Shown here one piece after another: positions 6,957-12,498 of a stretch of 12,498 nt of DNA (the first letter of the stretch is position 1; every line of letters begins with the position of its first letter). The stretch spans positions 1 through 12,498 of the forward strand of contig JBFFEY010000079.1 of assembly GCA_041558415.1 (NCBI GenBank), in the 5' to 3' direction. This stretch comes from SG8-39 sp041558415 (GTDB lineage Bacteria; Pseudomonadota; Gammaproteobacteria; Burkholderiales; SG8-39). The notes beneath the pieces were generated by a model. It had not been told where the DNA came from. It made no database searches and was given only the letters and a program-made list of their open reading frames with translations. The translations under genes and the position numbers were made by a program.

Positions 6957-6987
6957 ATGACGCAGCGCAGCTGAGGGAGACGCAGCG

Positions 6988-9825
6988 ATGAGCCTGATGC
7001 GGGAGTTCCTCTCCAACTCCTACCTGTTCGGCGGCAACGCGCCGTTCGTCGAGGACCTCTACGAGCAGTACCTCGCCAACCCCGGCGCGGTACCCGAGCA
7101 GTGGCGCGAGTACTTCGACGCCATGCAGCTGGTGCCCGGCACAGGCGGCGAGACGGCCAAGGACGTGGCGCACGCGCCGGTCGTGCAGTCCTTCGTGCAG
7201 CGGGCCAAGGCGGGGGCGCTGCGTGCCGCGGCGTCGGGTCCGGTCGGCGCGGACGAGCGCCTGCAGGTCGCGGCGCTGCTGCTGGTGACCAGCTACCGCA
7301 TCGCCGGGTCACGCTGGGCAACGCTCGACCCGCTCAAGCGCCTGCCGCGCCTGCCCGCGCCCGAGCTCGAGCCGGCGTACTACGATCTCACCGAGGCCGA
7401 CCTCGACCGCGAGGTGAATGCCGGCTCCTACGTCGGCCTCGATCGCACCACGCTGCGCAACCTGCTGCAGGCGTTGCGCGAGACCTACTGCGGCAACATC
7501 GGCTTCGAGTTCATGTTCCTCGGCGAGCGCGCGCAGCGCCTCTGGATCCAGGAGCGCATCGAGCCGCTGCGCGCGACACCGAAACTCTCACCGGACCAGC
7601 AGCGCCGCCTGCTGCAGAAGCTCACCGAGGCGGAAACGCTCGAGCGCTACCTGCACACCAAGTACGTCGGCCAGAAGCGCTTCTCGCTGGAGGGCGGCGA
7701 ATCGCTGATCCCGGCGATCGACGAGCTGATCCAGCGCGCCGGCAGCCTGGGCGTGCAGGAGATCGTGCTCGGCATGGCGCATCGCGGGCGCCTAAACGTG
7801 CTGGTCAACGTGCTCGGCAAGATGCCACGCGACCTGTTCCTCGAGTTCGAGGGCAAGCACGCACCGGCGGTGACGATGGGCGACGTCAAGTACCACAACG
7901 GCTTTTCCTCGGACATCTCGACGCCGGGCGGCCCGGTGCACCTGTCGCTCGCCTTCAATCCCTCGCACCTGGAGATCGTCAACCCGGTGGTCGAGGGTTC
8001 GGTGCGCGCGCGCCAGCGCCGCCGCGACGACAAGACCGGCGACCAGGTGCTGCCGATCCTGCTGCATGGCGACGCCGCCTTCGTCGGCCAGGGCGTGGTG
8101 ATGGAAACGCTCAGCATGGCGAACACGCGGGGCTACGGCACCGGCGGCACGGTGCACCTGATCGTCAACAACCAGATCGGCTTCACCACCTCGGACCCGC
8201 GCGATGCGCGCTCGACGACCTACTGCACCGATGTCGCGAAGATGGTGGAGGCGCCGATTTTCCACGTCAACGGCGACGACCCCGAGGCCGTGCTCTACGT
8301 CACGCAGCTGGCGCTCGATTTCCGCCAGACCTTCCACAAGGACGTGGTGGTCGACATCGTCTGTTTCCGCAAGCTCGGTCACAACGAGCAGGACGAACCG
8401 TTCGTCACCCAGCCGCTGATGTACAAGAAGATCGCGCAGCACCAGGGCACACGCCGCCTGTACGCGGAAAAGCTGGTGGCGCAGGGCGTGCTCGGCCCGG
8501 ACGAGCCGGAGGAGATGATCAAGCAGTTCCGTGCCGCGCTCGACACGGGGCAGCACACCACCAATCCGGTGATCTCCAACTTCCGCAGCAAGTTCGCGGT
8601 CGACTGGGCGCCGTACCTCAACACCAAGTGGACCGACGCGGCGGACACGCACGTGCCGCTCGCCGAGTTGCAGCGCCTCGCCGAGCGCGTGACCAGCGTG
8701 CCCGAGGACTTCCATCTGCACCCGACGGTGGCGCGCGTGATCGAAGCGCGCCGCCAGATGGCCGAAGGCAAGCTGCCGGTCGACTGGGGCATGGGCGAGA
8801 CGCTGGCCTACGCGACGCTGCTGTCCAATGGCTACGACGTGCGCCTGTCGGGACAGGACGCGGGGCGCGGGACCTTCGCGCACCGCCACGCGGTGCTGCA
8901 CGACCAGAGCCGCGAGCGCTGGGACCAGGGCATCTACACGCCGCTGCAGAACATCGCGCCGGACCAGGGCGCCTTCGTCGTGATCGACTCGATCCTCTCG
9001 GAAGAGGCGGTGGTCGGCTTCGAGTACGGCTTTTCCACCGCCGAGCCGACGGCGATGGTGATCTGGGAGGCGCAGTTCGGCGACTTCGCCAATGGCGCGC
9101 AGGTGGTGATCGACCAGTTCATCTCATCGGGCGAGGCGAAGTGGGGGCGCGTCTCCGGCCTGGTGATGCTGTTGCCGCACGGCTACGAGGGGCAGGGACC
9201 GGAGCACTCCTCGGCGCGCCTCGAGCGCTACCTGCAGCTCTGCGCCGAGCACAACATGCAGGTCTGCGTGCCCTCGAACGCGTCGCAGATCTTCCACCTG
9301 CTCAGGCGCCAGATGCTGCGGCCGTTCCGCAAGCCGCTCATCGTCATGTCGCCGAAGTCGCTGCTGCGGCGCAAGGAGGCGGCGGTGTCGATCAAGGCGC
9401 TCGCGCAAGGGTCGTTCCTGCCGGTGATCGGCGAAGTCGACGACCTGGACACAAAGGCGGTGCGCCGCATCGTCGTGTGCTGCGGCAAGGTGTACTACGA
9501 CCTGCTCGCCGCGCGCCGCGAGCAGCGCCACGACGACGTCGCGATCATCCGCGTCGAGCAGCTCTATCCCTTCCCGCACAAGCAGTTCGCGGCGGAAATG
9601 AAGCGCTACCCGAACGCGAACGAGGTCGTCTGGTGCCAGGAGGAACCGCAGAACCAGGGCGCCTGGTACCAGACCGCGCACTACTTCGAGGCGAACATGC
9701 GCCCGCAGCAGAAGCTGACCTATGCCGGCCGCCCGGCCTCGGCCTCGCCGGCCACGGGCTACCTTGCCAAGCACAACGAGGAACAGAAGGCGCTCGTCGA
9801 GCAGGCCTTCGGGAAGTTCAAATGA
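6988..9825 (+). CDS. sucA: 2-oxoglutarate dehydrogenase E1 component
   Basis: The thiamine-diphosphate-dependent E1 subunit (also named odhA). It decarboxylates 2-oxoglutarate and transfers the succinyl group to the lipoyl domain of E2. The 945 residues match the family length (933 in E. coli). The N-terminal segment FLSNSYLFGGNAPFVEDLYEQYL is the conserved region used to contact the complex core. H265 (MAHRGRLNVL), H303 (KYHNGFSSD) and H318 (PVHLS) align with E. coli H260, H298 and H313. The cofactor and metal region includes GDAAF at 361-365 and NNQIGFT at 394-400. HNEQDEP and the C-terminal HGYEGQGPEHSS are also intact. Start ATG is preceded by GGGAG with an 8-nt spacer. It lies 61 nt after gltA and 125 nt before odhB. 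Confidence 0.96.
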   Translation: MSLMREFLSNSYLFGGNAPFVEDLYEQYLANPGAVPEQWREYFDAMQLVPGTGGETAKDVAHAPVVQSFVQRAKAGALRAAASGPVGADERLQVAALLLVTSYRIAGSRWATLDPLKRLPRLPAPELEPAYYDLTEADLDREVNAGSYVGLDRTTLRNLLQALRETYCGNIGFEFMFLGERAQRLWIQERIEPLRATPKLSPDQQRRLLQKLTEAETLERYLHTKYVGQKRFSLEGGESLIPAIDELIQRAGSLGVQEIVLGMAHRGRLNVLVNVLGKMPRDLFLEFEGKHAPAVTMGDVKYHNGFSSDISTPGGPVHLSLAFNPSHLEIVNPVVEGSVRARQRRRDDKTGDQVLPILLHGDAAFVGQGVVMETLSMANTRGYGTGGTVHLIVNNQIGFTTSDPRDARSTTYCTDVAKMVEAPIFHVNGDDPEAVLYVTQLALDFRQTFHKDVVVDIVCFRKLGHNEQDEPFVTQPLMYKKIAQHQGTRRLYAEKLVAQGVLGPDEPEEMIKQFRAALDTGQHTTNPVISNFRSKFAVDWAPYLNTKWTDAADTHVPLAELQRLAERVTSVPEDFHLHPTVARVIEARRQMAEGKLPVDWGMGETLAYATLLSNGYDVRLSGQDAGRGTFAHRHAVLHDQSRERWDQGIYTPLQNIAPDQGAFVVIDSILSEEAVVGFEYGFSTAEPTAMVIWEAQFGDFANGAQVVIDQFISSGEAKWGRVSGLVMLLPHGYEGQGPEHSSARLERYLQLCAEHNMQVCVPSNASQIFHLLRRQMLRPFRKPLIVMSPKSLLRRKEAAVSIKALAQGSFLPVIGEVDDLDTKAVRRIVVCCGKVYYDLLAARREQRHDDVAIIRVEQLYPFPHKQFAAEMKRYPNANEVVWCQEEPQNQGAWYQTAHYFEANMRPQQKLTYAGRPASASPATGYLAKHNEEQKALVEQAFGKFK

Positions 9826-9850
9826 TCCGCTAGCGCCCTCTATCGAACCA

Positions 9851-9868
9851 GCCGGTCGAAAGGCCGGC
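9851..9868 (+). other. Hairpin with GAAA tetraloop in the sucA-odhB gap
   Basis: GCCGGTC (9851-9857) pairs with GGCCGGC (9862-9868), seven pairs including one G-U, closed by GAAA, a GNRA tetraloop that strongly stabilises RNA. It begins 25 nt after the sucA stop. It is the first of three possible structures in this gap. AACCAGC at 9846-9852 could instead pair with GCTGGTT at 9887-9893, which would break the following terminator-like stem. Confidence 0.5.
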
Positions 9869-9872
9869 GGCC

Positions 9873-9896
9873 CCGGCGCGTTACGCGCTGGTTTTT
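9873..9896 (+). terminator. Intrinsic-terminator-like hairpin between sucA and odhB
   Basis: CCGGCGCG (9873-9880) pairs with CGCGCTGG (9884-9891) around a TTA loop, eight pairs with one G-U, followed directly by five T residues (9892-9896). This is the classical form of a rho-independent terminator, though the T-run is short. Because odhB and lpdA continue on the same strand and I find no clear promoter after it, it more likely acts as an attenuator that lowers readthrough, or as a 3' end stabiliser, than as a full stop. Confidence 0.55.
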
Positions 9897-9897
9897 G

Positions 9898-9949
9898 CCA
9901 ACTCGGGGACGGTCAAGCCGAAACCGGGGAAAACCAAAACGGGAGTTGG
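9898..9949 (+). promoter_or_regulatory. Long-range stem that could mask the odhB ribosome binding site
   Basis: CCAACTC (9898-9904) is perfectly complementary to GAGTTGG (9943-9949), which overlaps the end of the odhB ribosome site GGGAG (9941-9945) and stops 1 nt before the ATG. CGGT (9910-9913) and ACCG (9923-9926) could form a small inner stem. If the stem forms in the mRNA it would reduce odhB initiation. The pairing is seen directly; the regulatory role is inference. Confidence 0.4.
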
Positions 9950-9950
9950 A

Positions 9951-11225
9951 ATGATTGTCGAAGTAAAGGTACCGCAGCTGTCGGAGTCGGTTGCCGAAGC
10001 GACGCTGCTGGAGTGGCACAAGAAGCCGGGCGATCCGGTCTCGCGCGACGAGAACCTGATCGAGATCGAGACCGACAAGGTCGTCATGGAGCTGCCGTCG
10101 CCCAGCGACGGCGTGCTGGTCGAGATCGTCAAGGATGCGCGCAGCGCGGTGACCTCGGGCGAGGTGATCGCGCGCATCGACACGGAGGCAAAAGCGGCGG
10201 CCGCGGCCAAGCCCGCGGCTGCGGCGCCGGCGCCGTCCGCAGCGGCAGCACCGGCGCCGGCTGCGCCCGCCGGCGAGCGCACGCCGCCCCCGGTGATGCC
10301 GGCGGCGAGGAAACTCGCCGAGGAAAAGGGGCTCGATGCCTCGAAGATCCAGGGCAGCGGCCGCGACGGCCGCGTCACCAAGGCGGACGTGCTGGCGCAT
10401 GTCGGCCGGGCCGGCAGCTACGCCGTCGCGCCGGAGGCGCCGCCCGCCGTGCCGATGACGCCCGCGGCGGCGCGACCGGCCGCGCCGAGCGCGCCGCCGG
10501 TCAACATCGAGCGCGTGCTGGGCGAGCGACCCGAGCAGCGCGTGCCGATGTCGCGCCTGCGCGCGCGCATCGCCGAGCGACTGGTGCACTCGCAGTCGAC
10601 CGCGGCGATCCTGACGACCTTCAACGAGGTCAACATGCAGCCGGTGATGTCGCTGCGCAAGACGCACCAGGCGGCGTTCGAGAAGGAGCACGGCGTGCGC
10701 CTCGGCTTCATGTCGTTCTTCGTCAAGGCGGCGGTGGCGGCACTGAAGAAGTTTCCGGTGGTCAATGCCTCGGTGGACGGCAAGGACATCGTCTACCACG
10801 GCTACTTCGACATCGGCATCGCGGTCGGCAGTCCGCGCGGCCTGGTGGTGCCGATCCTGCGCGACGCGGACCAGATGAGCTTCGCCGCGATCGAGAAGAC
10901 GATCGCCGATTTCGGCAAGCGTGCGCAGGACGGCAAACTGGCCATCGAGGACCTCACCGGCGGCACCTTCTCGATCTCGAACGGCGGTGTGTTCGGCTCG
11001 ATGCTGTCGACGCCGATCATCAACCCGCCGCAGTCGGCGATTCTCGGCGTGCACGCCACCAAGGAGCGGCCGGTGGTCGAACACGGCCAGATCGTGATCC
11101 GGCCGATGAACTACCTGGCACTGTCCTACGACCACCGCATCATCGACGGGCGCGAGGCGGTCCTGTTTCTCGTCGCAATCAAGGAGGCGCTCGAGGATCC
11201 GGCGCGCCTGCTGCTCGAACTCTGA
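9951..11225 (+). CDS. odhB: 2-oxoglutarate dehydrogenase E2, dihydrolipoyllysine succinyltransferase
   Basis: Core subunit of the complex (also named sucB); its swinging lipoyl arm takes the succinyl group from E1 and passes it to CoA. The 424 residues contain one lipoyl domain at 1-78 with the lipoylated lysine K43 in ETDKVVME, an Ala/Pro-rich linker at about 80-114, and a peripheral subunit-binding domain at about 115-151 (MPAARKLAEEKGLD ... GRDGRVTKADVL). A second Ala/Pro linker and the catalytic domain from about 196 follow, ending in YDHRIIDGREAV with H395 and D399. The single lipoyl domain and SYDHRIIDGRE signature favour the succinyltransferase over pyruvate dehydrogenase E2. ATG 9951 has GGGAG with a 5-nt spacer. 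It is followed by lpdA after 8 nt. Confidence 0.96.
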   Translation: MIVEVKVPQLSESVAEATLLEWHKKPGDPVSRDENLIEIETDKVVMELPSPSDGVLVEIVKDARSAVTSGEVIARIDTEAKAAAAAKPAAAAPAPSAAAAPAPAAPAGERTPPPVMPAARKLAEEKGLDASKIQGSGRDGRVTKADVLAHVGRAGSYAVAPEAPPAVPMTPAAARPAAPSAPPVNIERVLGERPEQRVPMSRLRARIAERLVHSQSTAAILTTFNEVNMQPVMSLRKTHQAAFEKEHGVRLGFMSFFVKAAVAALKKFPVVNASVDGKDIVYHGYFDIGIAVGSPRGLVVPILRDADQMSFAAIEKTIADFGKRAQDGKLAIEDLTGGTFSISNGGVFGSMLSTPIINPPQSAILGVHATKERPVVEHGQIVIRPMNYLALSYDHRIIDGREAVLFLVAIKEALEDPARLLLEL

Positions 11226-11233
11226 GGGGTGAC

Positions 11234-12498
11234 ATGGCACAGATTTTCGACGTCGTCGTCATCGGAGCCGGTCCGGCCGGCTACGTGGCGGCCATCCGCG
11301 CGGCGCAGCTCGGCATGAGCACGGCCTGCATCGACCAGTGGAAGACGCCGCAGGGGCAGTACGCGCTGGGCGGCACCTGCCTGAACGTCGGCTGCATTCC
11401 GTCCAAGGCGCTGCTCGAATCCTCGGAGAACTACGAGCGCGTGCTGCACAAGTTCAAGGTGCACGGCATCACGGCGAGCGGCGTCAAGCTCGACCTGAAA
11501 CGCATGCTGGAGCGCAAGAACGCGATCGTCGGCAAGATGACCGCCGGGATCGAGGGGCTGTTCAAGAAGAACAAGATCAGCTGGCTGCGCGGGCGCGGGT
11601 CCTTCGTGAGCGGCGGCACCACCTGGAAGCTCGAGGTGGCGGGCGACAAGGGCGTTGAGGCGATCGAGGCGCGCAACGTCATCATCGCCACCGGCTCGAA
11701 GGCGCGCGGCCTGCCGGGCATCGAGGTCGACAACCGGCTGATCTGCGACAACGAGGGGGCGCTCGCCTTCGAGGCGGTGCCGGAGCGCCTCGGGGTGATC
11801 GGCGCGGGGGTCATCGGCCTGGAGCTGGGCAGCGTGTGGCGCCGGCTCGGCGCCAAGGTGAAGATGCTGGAAGCGCTGCCGGCCTTCCTCGGCGCCGCGG
11901 ACGAGTCGATCGCCAAGGAGGCCTGGAAGATCTTCACCGCCGAGCAGGGCCTGGACATCGAGCTCGGGGTGAAGATTGGGACCGTAAAGAAATCAAAAAA
12001 AGGTGTGTTAGTTGAATATCTTGCAGATGATAATTCATCCAAAACATTAGAAGTCGACCGGCTCATCGTCTCGGTCGGGCGGGTGCCCAACACCGACGGC
12101 CTCGGCGCCGAGGCCGTCGGCCTGCGGCTAGACGAACGGGGCTTCGTCGAGGTCGACAAGAACTGCCGCGCCAGCCTGCCGCGGGTGTACGCGGTGGGCG
12201 ACGTGGTGCGCGGGCCGATGCTCGCGCACAAGGGCGAGGAGGAAGGGGTGATGGTGGCCGAGATCATCGCCGGGCAGCACGGCCACGTGAACTACGACGC
12301 CATTCCCTGGGTGATGTACACCGCGCCCGAGATTGCCTGGGTGGGCAAGACCGAGCAGGAGCTGCGCGCCGAGGGCGTCGCCTACCGCATGGGCCGCTTC
12401 CCCTTCGCCTACAACGGCCGCGCGCTCGGCCGCGACGAGCCCGAGGGCTTCATCAAGATGCTGGCCGACGAGAAGACCGACCGCGTGCTCGGCGTGCA
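11234..12498 (+). CDS. lpdA: Dihydrolipoyl dehydrogenase (E3), C-terminus cut by window edge
   Basis: The flavoprotein that re-oxidises dihydrolipoamide on E2 with NAD+. The frame stays open for 421 codons to the window edge. Features seen are the FAD loop GAGPAG at 11-16, the redox-active disulfide C49/C54 in GGTCLNVGCIPSKALL, the NAD-binding GAGVIGLELG at 190-199, and the second FAD-contact motif VYAVGDVVRGPMLAHKG at about 318-333. The C-terminal interface domain with the catalytic His-Glu pair lies beyond the window. ATG 11234 follows odhB by 8 nt, with GAGGGG overlapping the odhB stop, so coupling to E2 is likely. Residues 248-274 are encoded by a block of sharply different base composition (separate entry), yet the protein stays in frame and family-like across it. 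Confidence 0.95.
   Translation, partial: MAQIFDVVVIGAGPAGYVAAIRAAQLGMSTACIDQWKTPQGQYALGGTCLNVGCIPSKALLESSENYERVLHKFKVHGITASGVKLDLKRMLERKNAIVGKMTAGIEGLFKKNKISWLRGRGSFVSGGTTWKLEVAGDKGVEAIEARNVIIATGSKARGLPGIEVDNRLICDNEGALAFEAVPERLGVIGAGVIGLELGSVWRRLGAKVKMLEALPAFLGAADESIAKEAWKIFTAEQGLDIELGVKIGTVKKSKKGVLVEYLADDNSSKTLEVDRLIVSVGRVPNTDGLGAEAVGLRLDERGFVEVDKNCRASLPRVYAVGDVVRGPMLAHKGEEEGVMVAEIIAGQHGHVNYDAIPWVMYTAPEIAWVGKTEQELRAEGVAYRMGRFPFAYNGRALGRDEPEGFIKMLADEKTDRVLGV
11975..12055 (+). other. AT-rich, codon-atypical block inside lpdA
   Basis: Between 11981 and 12050 I count 21 G/C in 70 bases (30%), against 53 of 70 (76%) at 12061-12130 and 41 of 60 (68%) at 11881-11940. Codons 248-274 of lpdA end in A or T in 21 of 27 cases, including two TTA leucines, while flanking codons almost always end in G or C. 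The block begins after ELGVK and ends before DRLIVSVGRVPNTDG, with no frame disturbance. It encodes a surface-type beta segment in the NAD domain (IGTVKKSKKGVLVEYLADD...), a part of this family that varies in sequence. A run of seven A occurs at 11995-12001. Origin is unknown: local gene conversion from a low-GC relative or an assembly chimera are the main options. Confidence 0.85.

Noticed and set aside
6957..6974. Five-codon reading frame (MTQRS) and a 9-base direct repeat GACGCAGCG (6959-6967, 6979-6987) before sucA
   Set aside because: No ribosome site for the tiny frame, and such a repeat is easily expected by chance in GC-rich DNA; no sign of a leader peptide with regulatory codons.
7101..9833. 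910-codon second open frame inside sucA on the same strand
   Set aside because: Arg/Ala/Gly-rich low-complexity translation with no motifs; sucA in the other frame has complete E1 motifs.
12012..12034. GATAAT (12029-12034) in the AT-rich lpdA block as an internal promoter
   Set aside because: No acceptable -35 at 16-18 nt, and -10-like words are expected by chance in AT-rich sequence.
1..12498. Mobile element, CRISPR, tRNA/rRNA, toxin-antitoxin or defence genes
   Set aside because: None seen; nearly all of the window is accounted for by intact housekeeping genes, and no repeat arrays or tRNA-like cloverleafs were recognised.

Overview
The window is a GC-rich stretch (about 70% G+C in the pieces I counted by hand) carrying a compact cluster of TCA-cycle genes. 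The order mdh / gntR / sdhCDAB / sdhE / gltA / sucA(odhA) / odhB / lpdA, with a methylisocitrate-lyase gene next to mdh, is typical of Betaproteobacteria (Burkholderiales, Rhodocyclales and relatives). This assignment rests on gene order, protein sequence and base composition; no 16S or other marker is present.

Layout. The left end (1-1067) is on the minus strand: the first 25 codons of prpB, whose start overlaps the stop of malate dehydrogenase (mdh). A 214-bp divergent region (1068-1281) holds a good mdh promoter and an inverted repeat that is a plausible operator. From 1282 to the right edge every gene is on the plus strand: a GntR/HutC-type regulator, then, after a gap with a perfect TATAAT box, the four succinate dehydrogenase genes, the FAD-assembly factor sdhE, citrate synthase gltA, and the three 2-oxoglutarate dehydrogenase components E1 (sucA/odhA), E2 (odhB) and E3 (lpdA, cut by the window edge at residue 421). 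Spacing is tight (overlap to about 20 nt) except for 61 nt between gltA and sucA and 125 nt between sucA and odhB; both gaps hold inverted repeats.

Function. Together the products make citrate, decarboxylate 2-oxoglutarate to succinyl-CoA, oxidise succinate into the quinone pool and regenerate oxaloacetate. prpB links the cluster to the methylcitrate route of propionate use, which also yields succinate. The regulator between the two transcription units is the obvious candidate controller, but its ligand and targets cannot be read from sequence.

What is unusual. All enzymes look intact and ordinary for their families, and I see no mobile element, CRISPR array, defence system or new gene system. 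Two things deserve a second look. (1) A block of about 80 bp at 30% G+C and AT-ending codons sits in frame inside the otherwise GC-rich lpdA gene. (2) The sucA-odhB intergenic leader can form a tetraloop hairpin, an intrinsic-terminator-like hairpin and a stem pairing with the odhB ribosome binding site. Smaller points are the regulator operator with a duplicated half-site and a hairpin across the gltA stop codon.
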